Origin: JAYGED01 sp046582565
Lineage (GTDB): Bacteria > Pseudomonadota > Alphaproteobacteria > JAAXGF01
Reading direction: 5' to 3'
NCBI GenBank assembly: GCA_046582565.1
Contig: JAYGED010000267.1
Coordinates: 1 to 38,329, forward strand
Length of the DNA: 38,329 nt
A model generated the notes under the pieces. That model worked only from the letters and a program-made list of their open reading frames with translations. It was not told where the DNA came from and ran no database searches. Below are positions 22,789-30,999 of this stretch, piece by piece. Each line of letters begins with the position of its first letter. Positions within the stretch are counted from its first letter, which is position 1. The translations under genes were made by a program, and so were the position numbers.

Positions 22789-24096
22789 ATGACAATTGCC
22801 CAGGACGCAGAAACCATCGGCTTGTCCGATCTGTTGGCCCATCAGCAGGACTCCTGGCAACGCCAAGTGCACTATGTCGCCGGCAACTCCGCCTTCTACC
22901 AGGCGCTATGGCAGGGCCTCACGCCGCCCAAAGACCTTCGCGACTTGTCCCGTCTGCCCTTGTCATCAAAAGAGCAATTGCGGGCGTCCCAGGCGAATCA
23001 CCCACCGTTCGGGGATTATCTCGCGGCGCCGCGCTCGGAGATAACCCGGCTGCACCGCACGTCGGGCACCTCGGGCCAGGCCATGAACCTCGCCCTGTCC
23101 GCCCGGGACTGCGAGATCACCGAGGCGGTTGGCGGCCGCAGCCACCGGGCCGCCGGCCTGAACGCGGACCATACGGTCGTCCATTGCCTCAATTATCAAC
23201 TGTGGATGGGCGGCGTGACCGACCATCTGACCCTGGAGCGAACCGGCGCAACGGTGGTTCCCTTCGGGGTCGGCGGCAGCGAGCTTCTGATCCGCACAAT
23301 CCGCGAAATCGGCATCGATGCAATTTCCTGCACGCCTTCCTACCCGGCGGTGCTGGAGCGCGTCATCGAAGAGCAGTTTCCCGGCCTTCACCCGCGCGAC
23401 CTGGGGCTGAAGCTGGGGCTGTTCGGCGGCGAGCCCGGGCTCGATGACCCACGCTTGCGCGACCGGATCCGGGAAACCTGGGGGATGGAGCCACGCAACG
23501 CCAACTACGGCGTCTCGGATGTGTTCTCCAATGTCGCCGCCCAGTGCGAGCACGACAGCCATCTGCATTTCCTCGCCGGTGATGTGCTGCATGCGGAATT
23601 GATCGATCCCGAGAGCACGGCGCCGCTGCCGCTTGAAGCCGGCCAGCAAGGTGAGCTGGTGCTCACCCACCTGGTGCGCGATTGTCAGCCTCTGGTGCGC
23701 TTTCGAACCGGCGACATCATCGCCATAGACCATACCGACCCGTGCCGCTGCGGCCGCACTGGGATGCGCTTCAGGGTGGTCGGGCGAAGCGATGATATGG
23801 TCGTGGTACGGGGCCTCAACCTGTTCCCGACCATGGTCGCGGCGGTGATCAACGAATTTGCCGAGCTTTCGGGCGACTATCGCATTATCCTCGATGAGGG
23901 GCCGCCTTATGACGTTCTGCCCCTCCAGGTGGAACTCGCCAAAGGACAGTCCGTTAGCGACGGGCTGGGGCCTGAAATCGAGGCGGCGATCAAATCGAAA
24001 CTCGGCGCCAAGGCCGCTGTCACCATCCTGCCCGAGAGCAGCTTTCCCATAATCGAAGGCAAAACACGGCGGGTTTTGAGGACATATCAAGGATAG
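22789..24096 (+). CDS. Phenylacetate-CoA ligase-like adenylate-forming enzyme
   Basis: This 435-residue protein is the length of PaaK-type ligases. The ATP-binding loop is LHRTSGTSGQAMNL and the adenylate motif is NANYGVSD. RFRTGDIIAI precedes a DPCRCGRTGMRF cysteine pair and the RSDDMVVVRGLNLFPTMV hinge of the family. It would activate an aromatic or related carboxylic acid to its CoA thioester. No other paa genes are here, so the acid is unknown. AGGCG precedes ATG 22789. The enoyl-CoA hydratase gene starts 4 bp downstream, so the two are probably one operon acting on the same CoA-bound intermediate. Confidence 0.88.
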   Translation: MTIAQDAETIGLSDLLAHQQDSWQRQVHYVAGNSAFYQALWQGLTPPKDLRDLSRLPLSSKEQLRASQANHPPFGDYLAAPRSEITRLHRTSGTSGQAMNLALSARDCEITEAVGGRSHRAAGLNADHTVVHCLNYQLWMGGVTDHLTLERTGATVVPFGVGGSELLIRTIREIGIDAISCTPSYPAVLERVIEEQFPGLHPRDLGLKLGLFGGEPGLDDPRLRDRIRETWGMEPRNANYGVSDVFSNVAAQCEHDSHLHFLAGDVLHAELIDPESTAPLPLEAGQQGELVLTHLVRDCQPLVRFRTGDIIAIDHTDPCRCGRTGMRFRVVGRSDDMVVVRGLNLFPTMVAAVINEFAELSGDYRIILDEGPPYDVLPLQVELAKGQSVSDGLGPEIEAAIKSKLGAKAAVTILPESSFPIIEGKTRRVLRTYQG

Positions 24097-24100
24097 ACCG

Positions 24101-24862
24101 ATGGCCGATTTTCTCTATGAAACCGTACTCAGCAGCGTCGACGACAACGGCGTTCGGATCATTTCGCTGAACCGCCCGGATCGTCTCAACGCCATGAACC
24201 GCACATTGATTGACGATGTCGCGCGGGCCTTCGATGACGCCAATGGGGACCCAGCGACCGGCGCCATCGTCTTCACCGGCGAGGGCCGGGCTTTCTGTGC
24301 GGGCGATGATCGCCAGGAACACACCCACCCCGAAAACGAGGCGGAAGCCCGAGACTTCGTCGAGGCGATCCAGCAAGCGAGCCGCGCCATTATCTTCGGC
24401 GACAAACCGGTTGTCGGCGCCATAAACGGCTGGGCGGTCGGCGGCGGGCTGGAATGGGCGATCAACTGCGACTTCCCGATCTGGGCGCAGAGCGCGAAAG
24501 GGTTTTTCCCGGAGGTTTCGCTAAATCTGTTTGTCACCGGCGGGGTCACATCGCTGTTGCCGGCCATGGTTGGATTGCACAAAGCCCGCGAGATGCTGTT
24601 TCTGGGCAACCGGTACGATGCGGCGGAACTCGCTGACATCGGCGTCGCCTGGCGGGTGGTTGGCGATGCGCGGCTGATGGCCGAGGCCGTGGTGGTGGCA
24701 ACGCAATTGAGCACCCTGCCGCCGCTGTCCGTGAGAGCCATGAAGCGGGTGCTGAACCACAGCTCTCTGAGCGATCTCAACCGGGCGCTTGAGCTGGAAA
24801 CGGAAGCGACCGTCACCGGCTTCCTCGATCCGGAAACCACGAACCGGCTGAAGGATTTCTAG
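24101..24862 (+). CDS. Enoyl-CoA hydratase/isomerase family protein
   Basis: This 253-residue crotonase-fold protein has ISLNRPDRLNAMNRTLID at the start, the first oxyanion-hole motif GRAFCAGDD, and the second, AVGGGLEWAINCDFPIW. FFPEVSL keeps the glutamate expected near the active site. Members hydrate, isomerise or cleave acyl-CoA thioesters; the exact reaction cannot be read. An AAGGA sits just before the start, and the gene follows the CoA ligase by 4 bp. The final codons TTC TAG run directly into the terminal AGAGCA of the compound repeat at 24861, so the stop codon is shared with the repeat. Confidence 0.9.
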   Translation: MADFLYETVLSSVDDNGVRIISLNRPDRLNAMNRTLIDDVARAFDDANGDPATGAIVFTGEGRAFCAGDDRQEHTHPENEAEARDFVEAIQQASRAIIFGDKPVVGAINGWAVGGGLEWAINCDFPIWAQSAKGFFPEVSLNLFVTGGVTSLLPAMVGLHKAREMLFLGNRYDAAELADIGVAWRVVGDARLMAEAVVVATQLSTLPPLSVRAMKRVLNHSSLSDLNRALELETEATVTGFLDPETTNRLKDF

Positions 24863-25008
24863 AGCAATTTTGGTTTGAATCGAACCACAAAAATCAGAAT
24901 TGCTCTGATTGCGGCAAATGCCGTAATCCGCCGCGAAGCGGGCGAGAAGCCTGCGTGGCGCTTGAACGCAGTTTGATCGTGCAAGCACAATCAAACTTGA
25001 AATGCTCT
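24861..25008. repeat. Compound palindromic element E (AGAGCA...TGCTCT ends)
   Basis: This 148-bp element fills the gap between two convergent genes. Hairpin 1: AGAGCAATT / AATTGCTCT (24861-24906) enclosing TGGTT / AACCA. Hairpin 2: GATTGCGGC AAAT GCCGTAATC (24907-24928). A stretch GCCTGCGTGGCGCTTGAACG follows, resembling stem 3 of the A-D repeats. Hairpin 3: AGTTTGAT / ATCAAACT enclosing GTGC / GCAC (24970-24997). The far end, TGCTCT, inverts the start. Both flanking TAG stop codons overlap its ends. Confidence 0.8.
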
Positions 25009-26233
25009 AAAGCCGGGCGAGGGGCCGCACCAGAAGCGCACAAAGAGGGATGGTCGACAGAGCCAGGACGGCGACCGCCGACAGGGCAAAGGTAACGCCG
25101 AAACTATCACTCACCATGCCGAACACCATGGGCGCCGCAGCGCCGCCGCCGATCGCCACCGTATAAAAAAGACCGAAACCACGCGCCCGGCGCGCCTCGG
25201 TGACGAAATCCGACACCGTGCCATAGAGCACGGACGACGTGCCGTTCAGGCCCAGGCCGATGATCGGCAAGAGCGCCAACGCGCCCTCCAGCGGGAGGAA
25301 CAAGAGAAGCAGAATTCCGCCGCCGGTGATCAATTCGGTCAGCACCACGATGCGGATGACACCGAATTTCTGGGCGAGGAAGCCGCAGACGAATTTTCCC
25401 GCGGCACCACCGCTGAAGACCAGGGCCAGGGCCACGCCAATGGTCTCCACGCCGGCGCCAAGGTCGATCAACAGAAAAGGCAGAAACGTCAGGAACCCGG
25501 TGCGCCCGGCGCCATCGATGAAGCCGATGGCGGACAGCACGCCAAAGCCGAAGCGGTCGGTAATACCCCAGCCGGTTCTGGATTCGGTATCGGACTTGGG
25601 CTCGGACTCGGACTCGATCAACGGCGCCGCTTCGACCGGCTTCGGCGGCGACCCGACAGCCAATCGGCGAAGCACCAGGAAAGCGGCGATCCCCGCCGCG
25701 ACCCCCAGGGCGCCGGCGCTTGCCGTGCCCACACGCCAGCCAGCGCCGGCGATCAAAACGGACACCGCCAGGGGGATGACGACCTTGCCCACATCGCCGG
25801 AGAAATTATAAATCCCGAGCGCCGCCCGGCGCACATGGGGCTCATAGGCCTTGGACACCACCGATGACGACAGCGGATGCTGCACCGCCGAGCCGGCACC
25901 GGCGACAAGCAATGTCAGGAGCAAAGCGATATGGCCCTCAACCAGACCCAGTGTCATGTAGGCCAGCCCGGTGAGCACAGTCCCCATGGCGAGCAGCTTC
26001 CGCTCGCCCCAGCGCTCGGCAAGAAGGCCCGCCGGCACCTGAAAAAGCGCCATGGCGCCCGAATAGAGCGACTTCATGACGCCCACCTGGGTCAGAGTCA
26101 GAGCAAACTCGGCCTGCCACAAGGGCAGCAGAAGATAGAGCGCGTCGGAAAACCCGTCATGCACGAAATGCACCCCGGCACAGGTTCCCAGTGTCGCCCG
26201 GCGGGATGTCGCGGGCACCGATCTATCGGCCAT
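25007..26233 (-). CDS. MFS transporter, Fsr-like
   Basis: This 408-residue membrane protein has about 12 hydrophobic segments and a charged central loop (IESESEPKSDTESR). GVHFVHDGFSDALYLLLPLW and LTLTQVGVMKSLYSGAMALFQ resemble the first helices of the fosmidomycin-resistance (Fsr) subgroup, and GLLAERWGERKLLAMGTVLT is the MFS loop 2-3 signature. It is probably an exporter, substrate unknown. I chose ATG 26233; TTG 26239 is possible. It lies directly downstream of the TfoX-domain gene with no real gap, so it is probably co-transcribed with it and the adenosine kinase gene. Its TAG stop is formed by the end of element E. Confidence 0.87.
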   Translation of the reverse strand: MADRSVPATSRRATLGTCAGVHFVHDGFSDALYLLLPLWQAEFALTLTQVGVMKSLYSGAMALFQVPAGLLAERWGERKLLAMGTVLTGLAYMTLGLVEGHIALLLTLLVAGAGSAVQHPLSSSVVSKAYEPHVRRAALGIYNFSGDVGKVVIPLAVSVLIAGAGWRVGTASAGALGVAAGIAAFLVLRRLAVGSPPKPVEAAPLIESESEPKSDTESRTGWGITDRFGFGVLSAIGFIDGAGRTGFLTFLPFLLIDLGAGVETIGVALALVFSGGAAGKFVCGFLAQKFGVIRIVVLTELITGGGILLLLFLPLEGALALLPIIGLGLNGTSSVLYGTVSDFVTEARRARGFGLFYTVAIGGGAAAPMVFGMVSDSFGVTFALSAVAVLALSTIPLCALLVRPLARL

Positions 26234-26239
26234 ACTCAA

Positions 26240-26599
26240 CTACTTGGCCTTCTTGGCGGCTTTCTTCCGCGCCGCATCTTGCGCCGCGGTGAGGGCCGTG
26301 CGCGCCCAGCCGCAAAATTCATCCGCGTCGTCGTAAAGCTCTTCGGGCGCCGCGAAGAAGCTGCGCACCTGGACCCGGCGTTTCTTGGTGCTGTAGCTGA
26401 ACGGCTCCATGCCGGCCTCCTCGAAGGCTACGCGGCTGGCGTCATCGACGCGCAGATAGACGGTCTCGCCCATGATGAAGGCGAAGGTGACGCCGCCCAG
26501 CGACAGCCCTTCGCCGCCGAACAGGCGCTTGCAAGTCACCGGACCCAGGGGCTCGAGCAGCTCGGCGAGGAACGCCTTGAATTGCGGGCTGGCCGCCAC
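26240..26599 (-). CDS. TfoX N-terminal domain protein
   Basis: This 119-residue protein has the TfoX_N pattern: FLAELLEPLGPVTCKRLFGGEGLSLGG, then FAFIMGETVYLRVDD and FSYSTKKRRVQVRSFFAAPEEL. It ends in a Lys/Ala-rich tail. TfoX/Sxy activates competence genes in gammaproteobacteria through CRP, but alphaproteobacterial TfoX_N proteins are mostly uncharacterised, so a competence role should not be assumed. The start is GTG at 26599, immediately after the TAA stop of the adenosine kinase gene with no gap, which suggests translational coupling. The downstream MFS start lies 6 nt beyond its stop. Confidence 0.85.
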   Translation of the reverse strand: MAASPQFKAFLAELLEPLGPVTCKRLFGGEGLSLGGVTFAFIMGETVYLRVDDASRVAFEEAGMEPFSYSTKKRRVQVRSFFAAPEELYDDADEFCGWARTALTAAQDAARKKAAKKAK

Positions 26600-27586
26600 T
26601 TAAATCATTGCCGCCAGAGCCGCCATGTCCGCCTGGCTGCGCGCCCCGAGATGGCTGATGATCTCGGCTGCGGCGATGCCACCAAGGCGGGCGCAATCGG
26701 CGAGACTGCGCTCCCGGGCAAGACCATAGAGGAAGCCGGCGGCGTAAAGATCGCCGGCTCCGGTGGTGTCGACGACCTGCTCCACGGGCGCCGCCTCAAT
26801 GACATGAATTTCATCGCCGGCGACAATCACCGAGCCCTGCTCCGAGCGGGTCAGCGCGGCGATCGGGCAAGCCCCGCGCACCTGTTGCAGGGCCTCGTCG
26901 AAATCCTCCGCCTCATAGAGCGAAATGACCTCGGCCTCGTTGGCGAACAGAATATCCACATGATCCGCCACCAGATCGAGAAATTCAGACCGATAGCGCT
27001 CGACGCAGAATGAATCCGACAGGGTAAGTGCGACCCGCCGCCCATTGGCATGGGCGATATCATAGGCCTTGCGGAAAGCCGCCTTACCGCCCGGCGGATC
27101 CCACAGATAACCCTCGAGATAGGTGATGTCGGCCGAAGCGATCAAACCCTCGTCGACATCCTCGGGGCCGAGTTCGACGCAGGCGCCGAGATAGGTGCTC
27201 ATGGTGCGTTGGGCGTCCGGGGTGACGATGACAAAGCAGCGCGCCGTCGGCGCCGTATCGTTCGACAGCGGCGTCTCAAAATGAACCCCGGCGGTGCGGA
27301 TATCATGGGCGAACACCGCGCCGAGCTGATCGTCCCTGAGCTTGCCGATGAAGGCAGCACTACCGCCGAGAGCGGCGACCCCGGCCATGCTGTTGCCGGC
27401 CGATCCGCCGGAAATCTTGATGCCGTTATCGAGCAGGTCATAGAGTGCTTCGGCGCGCTCCCCATCGATCAGGGTCATAGAGCCTTTGACCAGGCCGTTT
27501 TGATCGAGAAAGTCATCATCGGCCTGGACCAGAACATCGACCATGGCATTGCCGATCCCCACCACATCAAGCGTCGCGTCGGTCAT
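26600..27586 (-). CDS. Adenosine kinase (PfkB family)
   Basis: This 328-residue ribokinase-fold enzyme has the PfkB signatures GGSAGNSMAGVAALGG near residue 60 and VDTTGAGDLYAAGFL near the C-terminus; the aspartate of GAGD is the catalytic base. The N-terminal VVGIGNAMVDVLVQADD and FANEAEV fit the adenosine-kinase branch that is widespread in alphaproteobacteria. It would phosphorylate adenosine to AMP with ATP. I chose ATG 27586, preceded by GGAGA. The frame extends 28 codons upstream without family features. It is the first gene of a run with the TfoX-domain and MFS genes, divergent from the EI24-domain gene. Confidence 0.9.
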   Translation of the reverse strand: MTDATLDVVGIGNAMVDVLVQADDDFLDQNGLVKGSMTLIDGERAEALYDLLDNGIKISGGSAGNSMAGVAALGGSAAFIGKLRDDQLGAVFAHDIRTAGVHFETPLSNDTAPTARCFVIVTPDAQRTMSTYLGACVELGPEDVDEGLIASADITYLEGYLWDPPGGKAAFRKAYDIAHANGRRVALTLSDSFCVERYRSEFLDLVADHVDILFANEAEVISLYEAEDFDEALQQVRGACPIAALTRSEQGSVIVAGDEIHVIEAAPVEQVVDTTGAGDLYAAGFLYGLARERSLADCARLGGIAAAEIISHLGARSQADMAALAAMI

Positions 27587-27672
27587 CCTGTTATTCTCCG
27601 TACCCTGCTGTTGTAGGAAAGCCGTCCAGCGGTTACATAGCATATACCAAGGATTAGAGAGGCCCTCCATAC

Positions 27673-28419
27673 GTGTTCAGCGCCTTCTTCACCGCCGTGG
27701 GCCAGCTCGGCGACCCGCCGATCAAACGCGTTATCTGGCGTGTCGCCTTTTGGACGGCGCTGATCTATATGCTGGTCGGCATCGCCCTGTGGTCGGTGAT
27801 CGCCGGCTTTGATCCGACGCTGAGTTTCGCTTTCGTCCCGTTCCTCTGGCTCCAGAGCCTGTTGGTGGGGATCGCCGGCTTCGTCAGCGCGATACTCGGC
27901 CTGTTCGCTTTTTTCGCCGTGTTCTGGCTGCTTTTCGTGATCATTGTCCAGTTCGTCGCCGGGTTCTATCTCGAATACATCATCACTGCGGTCGAGGCCC
28001 GCCATTACCCGGACTTGCCCCCGGCAATAAAACAGACAGCATCGGGCGCAGCTCTCAACGCCCTGCAGTATTTCGCCACCCTGGTGCTGCTCAATCTGCT
28101 GGCCCTGCCGTTCTATCTCATCCCGCTGCTCGGCGTTTTGCTGTTCTATCTGGTCAACGGCTATCTCATCGGCCGGGAATATTACGAGTTGGTGGCCCTG
28201 CGCCGGATCGATGCGAAGGCCGCTAAAACCCTGCGCAAGGCCGAGCGCGGCAAGGTCTTCGGCGCCGGGCTGATCACCACGGTGCTGTTCTCCCTGCCGA
28301 TTCTCAATCTGGTGGCGCCGATTGTCGCAACCGCGGCCATGGTGCATATTTTCGAGGGCATGGCGGGACGCCGGGAAGCCATCGAGGCCGATCAATCTTT
28401 TGAGGGTACTGATGTCTAG
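27673..28419 (+). CDS. EI24 domain membrane protein
   Basis: This 248-residue integral membrane protein resembles the EI24/CysZ group. Hydrophobic segments lie at about residues 23-43, 54-100 and 125-160, with another near 210-235. The conserved EI24-like features are AGFYLEYIITAVEARHYPDLP and VNGYLIGREYYELVALRRID. CysZ imports sulfate, but the alphaproteobacterial members are not proven to do so and no cys genes are nearby. The start is GTG 27673. The 3' end overlaps the downstream lipoprotein gene by 8 bp, so the two form an operon. Confidence 0.85.
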   Translation: MFSAFFTAVGQLGDPPIKRVIWRVAFWTALIYMLVGIALWSVIAGFDPTLSFAFVPFLWLQSLLVGIAGFVSAILGLFAFFAVFWLLFVIIVQFVAGFYLEYIITAVEARHYPDLPPAIKQTASGAALNALQYFATLVLLNLLALPFYLIPLLGVLLFYLVNGYLIGREYYELVALRRIDAKAAKTLRKAERGKVFGAGLITTVLFSLPILNLVAPIVATAAMVHIFEGMAGRREAIEADQSFEGTDV

Positions 28420-28951
28420 GATTATAGCGACCTTGGCCCTGTTGCTGGCGCTGAACGCCTGCGTGACGCCGTCCGCCCAGAAACCGACCGCCAGCACACC
28501 CGCGGCGCCCTCCCCGGCAGTCGTCGAAGCTGCGCCTGAAGAGCCCCCTGCGCCGGAGTCGGCGATCGAGCCGGAGATTCAAGCGGTCATCGATGCCGCC
28601 ATCGCGATTCTCGCGCCCGCCAAAGCGGCGATGCCGGAAGAGACGTCAGAGGTGACAGTGACCGAGCCGCCCGTGATCGAGGCAGCACTCCAGCCCGACA
28701 TCGACGACGACCCCAATCAGCTCATGGGCCTGGCCGGCATCGAGTTGACGGAATTGCTGGGCGAGCCCGGTTTCCGCCGCGAGGATGCCGACGCCCAGAT
28801 CTGGCAATATGGCGGCGGCGAATGCGCCCTCGACATCTACCTCTACAGAGGCGGCGAGGCCCTGCCCCATCGGGTGACCTATTACGAATTCCGCGGCGGC
28901 AGCGCCGGCCGCCCCTGCCTGCGCAGCCTGCTTATGGCCGAGGCGGGCTAG
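28412..28951 (+). CDS. Putative lipoprotein
   Basis: This 179-residue protein has a lipoprotein signal: MSRIIATLALLLALNACV, with the lipobox ending at Cys17. Asparagine two residues before the cysteine is unusual. A Pro/Ala/Glu-rich low-complexity stretch follows (about residues 18-95), then a compact C-terminal domain with LMGLAGIELTELLGEPGFRR, AQIWQYGGGECALDIYLYRG and CLRSLL. This resembles SmpA/OmlA-type small outer-membrane lipoproteins in style, but I do not recognise a family. It overlaps the upstream EI24 gene by 8 bp, with GAGGG before the ATG. Repeat copy C lies right after its stop codon. Confidence 0.8.
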   Translation: MSRIIATLALLLALNACVTPSAQKPTASTPAAPSPAVVEAAPEEPPAPESAIEPEIQAVIDAAIAILAPAKAAMPEETSEVTVTEPPVIEAALQPDIDDDPNQLMGLAGIELTELLGEPGFRREDADAQIWQYGGGECALDIYLYRGGEALPHRVTYYEFRGGSAGRPCLRSLLMAEAG

Positions 28952-28956
28952 AATTT

Positions 28957-29092
28957 TACGGTCATCTAAGATGACCTGCGTTCAGTTGCCCAAAACTATG
29001 TCTACACAAGACTGGAGCTTACGCCGGGTAAGCCGGCGGCTCGCGGTCGCTCGCTTGCTTCTCCGACCGTTATCGGTCGGATTACGCTTCAG
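28957..29092 (-). repeat. Multi-hairpin intergenic repeat, copy C (with replaced segment)
   Basis: This copy is inverted relative to A and B. Stem 4 is GGTCATC / GATGACC around TAA (28960-28976). Stem 3 keeps one arm only; the other is replaced by 33 bp of unrelated sequence (28985-29017). Stem 2 (GCTTAC / GTAAGC) and the AAGCAAGCGAGC spacer are intact. Stem 1 is CCGACCG / CGGTCGG with loop TTAT (29063-29080), and its outer base pairs are lost. It lies between the convergent lipoprotein gene and nth. Confidence 0.85.
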
Positions 29093-29103
29093 AGCCCAAC
29101 TTT

Positions 29104-29742
29104 CTAACTCACCACGCTCTTCCCCTTAAATCCGCAGAGGTCGGCGACCTTGCACTCGGTGCAGCGGGGCTTGCGGGCGGTGCAGACGTAGCGCCCGTGC
29201 AGGATGAGCCAATGATGGGCGTGGCGGCGCCAGGCCTCGGGAACCCGCTTGGTGAGCCTGTCCTCGACCGCGTTCGCCGTCTTCGCCGGCGCGAGACCAG
29301 TGCGGTTGGCGACCCGGAAAACATGGGTGTCCACGGCGATGGTGGAGTCCCCGAAGGCGGCGTTGAGCACCACGCTCGCCGTCTTGCGGCCGACCCCGGG
29401 CAGGGCTTCAAGGGACTTCCGATCGCGCGGCACCTCGCCGTCATGCTCATCGAGCAGCATCCGGCTGAGGTTGATGACATTGCGCGCCTTGGTGTTGAAC
29501 AACCCGATGGTCTTGATATAGCCGCGTAAGGCCTCCTCGCCGAGGGCCACCATGGCGGCCGGGTTGTCGGCCACCGCATAGAGCGGCCCGGTCGCCTTGT
29601 TGACCGAGACATCGGTCGCCTGGGCCGACAGAACAACCGCCACCAGCAGGGTAAAGTGGGAGCCGTATTCAAGCTCGGTCTCCGGCGCCGGATCGTCTTC
29701 AGCGAGACGGCGAAAAAACTCTTCGATGTTCTGCTTTTTCAT
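29104..29742 (-). CDS. nth: Endonuclease III
   Basis: This 212-residue bifunctional DNA glycosylase/AP lyase excises oxidised pyrimidines. The helix-hairpin-helix is LEALPGVGRKTASVVLNAAFG, which contains the catalytic lysine. The catalytic aspartate is in TIAVDTHVFRVANRTGL. The [4Fe-4S] cluster ligands follow the C-x6-C-x2-C-x5-C pattern in CTARKPRCTECKVADLC near the C-terminus. Length is normal. It starts with ATG 29742 and lies downstream of the agmatinase-family gene on the same strand across 44 bp. It ends beside repeat copy C. Confidence 0.96.
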   Translation of the reverse strand: MKKQNIEEFFRRLAEDDPAPETELEYGSHFTLLVAVVLSAQATDVSVNKATGPLYAVADNPAAMVALGEEALRGYIKTIGLFNTKARNVINLSRMLLDEHDGEVPRDRKSLEALPGVGRKTASVVLNAAFGDSTIAVDTHVFRVANRTGLAPAKTANAVEDRLTKRVPEAWRRHAHHWLILHGRYVCTARKPRCTECKVADLCGFKGKSVVS

Positions 29743-29786
29743 GGCTTCCTAATCGTATGGAAATTTCGACCTCTTGAAATGAAGCC

Positions 29787-30758
29787 TTAGCCAGCGCCGC
29801 CTTTACCCTTGGCGGCGAAGATGTAGCCGAGGAAATTGAGCAGCAGCTGGGCGGCCAGGAATGCGGTGGTGCCGTCGCGGTCGTAATCGGGCGCCACCTC
29901 GACCAGATCGATGCCGACCACCTCGCCCTTTAGCGGCAGGCCCTGGAGGATTTCCAGGACTTCGTAATAGAGGAAGCCGCCGTGGCTCGGGGTGCCGGTG
30001 CAGGGCGCGATGGACGGGTCAAAGCCGTCGATATCGATGGTGCAATAGTAGCGCACGCCGTCGGGGATGCGGTCGAGCACGCCCTGGGTGCCCAGTTCGC
30101 GCACCTTGCGCACGGACAGGATGTCCGAGCCCGCTTTGCGGGCCGCCGCATAGTCTTCGCGATTGGAGTATGACACATAGCGGATGCCCATCTGGGTGAA
30201 GCCGGTGACATGCTTCATTTCCGATGCCCGCCGGAGCGGGTTGCCATGACCGTAGCGCACGCCGTGGCGCTCATCGACAAAATCCAGATGGGCGTCGATA
30301 TGGATAATATGCACCGGCTCTTGATCGTCGAAGGCTCTGATGCAGGGAATATGGACCGCATGGTCGCCGCCCAGACAAACCGGCAGGGCGCCCGCCGCCA
30401 ATATCTTGCGCACCCCGTATTCGGCGTTCTCCAAGCTTTTTATGGTGTCCGTGTGGATCATATCGGCGTCGCCAATATCAACGATGCGGACTTCGTCCTT
30501 GGGCAGATAGACCATGTCGTCTTCGTGGTCGTAGGCGCCGGAATGGCCGAAGGAGAACAGGGTCGATGCCTCGCGGATGGCGCGCGGGCCGAAGCGGGCG
30601 CCGGACCGGTATTGGGTGCCCATATCAAAGGGGATACCCATGACCGCCACATCGGCGTCGATGGCGTCCCAATCCAGGCAGGTTGGCTGCTTGCCGAATG
30701 TGCAAAGCCCGACAAACGGCAGATTTAACCGCCCGCTTTCATAGCCGTGATCAGCCAT
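29787..30758 (-). CDS. Agmatinase-family ureohydrolase
   Basis: This 323-residue manganese ureohydrolase has the three metal-binding motifs in order: CLGGDHAVH, IIHIDAHLDFVDER and CTIDIDGFDPSIAP. TGTPSHGGFLYYEVLEIL follows, as in agmatinases. It cleaves agmatine or a related guanidino compound to an amine plus urea. The sequence cannot exclude guanidinobutyrase or formiminoglutamase activity, although the agmatinase (SpeB) group fits best. GGAGG precedes ATG 30758. The glutamine synthetase family gene at 2315 is also PuuA-like, so this genome may have more polyamine metabolism, but the two loci are far apart. Confidence 0.88.
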   Translation of the reverse strand: MADHGYESGRLNLPFVGLCTFGKQPTCLDWDAIDADVAVMGIPFDMGTQYRSGARFGPRAIREASTLFSFGHSGAYDHEDDMVYLPKDEVRIVDIGDADMIHTDTIKSLENAEYGVRKILAAGALPVCLGGDHAVHIPCIRAFDDQEPVHIIHIDAHLDFVDERHGVRYGHGNPLRRASEMKHVTGFTQMGIRYVSYSNREDYAAARKAGSDILSVRKVRELGTQGVLDRIPDGVRYYCTIDIDGFDPSIAPCTGTPSHGGFLYYEVLEILQGLPLKGEVVGIDLVEVAPDYDRDGTTAFLAAQLLLNFLGYIFAAKGKGGAG

Positions 30759-30863
30759 CCGATTCCTCCCTGGGTATAATCCATGGTGATCCTAGCCATT
30801 TCCCATGGTCATTGGGATAAAATCACCTTCGTCAGAGGCCCTAAGACGGATTATTGTGAAACC

Positions 30864-30989
30864 ATGATGACAACAACGCTGTTCAACGCCAGCTTGACGC
30901 CTCACCGGTCGCTTGGGCCTCGGGGCTTTACCCTGTGGTCCCGCGATTTCCGGCTGACCGGTGGCGATTTTCTGCCCGTGGCGGGCTGA
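30864..30989 (+). pseudogene. Truncated DUF2244 gene remnant
   Basis: A short frame begins MMTTTLFNASLTPHRSLGPR and continues GFTLWSRDF, then stops at TGA. The segment FNASLTPHRSLGPRGF matches the N-terminus of DUF2244 membrane proteins, which are often encoded near nth in alphaproteobacteria. The membrane segments and the rest of the ~150-residue domain are missing. No frameshift continuation is visible before the EamA gene begins 10 bp later. It therefore looks like the leftover of a deletion. The match is from memory, not an alignment. Confidence 0.45.
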
Positions 30990-30999
30990 TTCGCTTTAC

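Noticed and set aside
22658..22795. 47-codon N-terminal extension of the glutathione transferase
   Set aside because: It lacks family features, whereas ATG 22654 has a perfect GGAGG and begins at the thioredoxin-fold strand.
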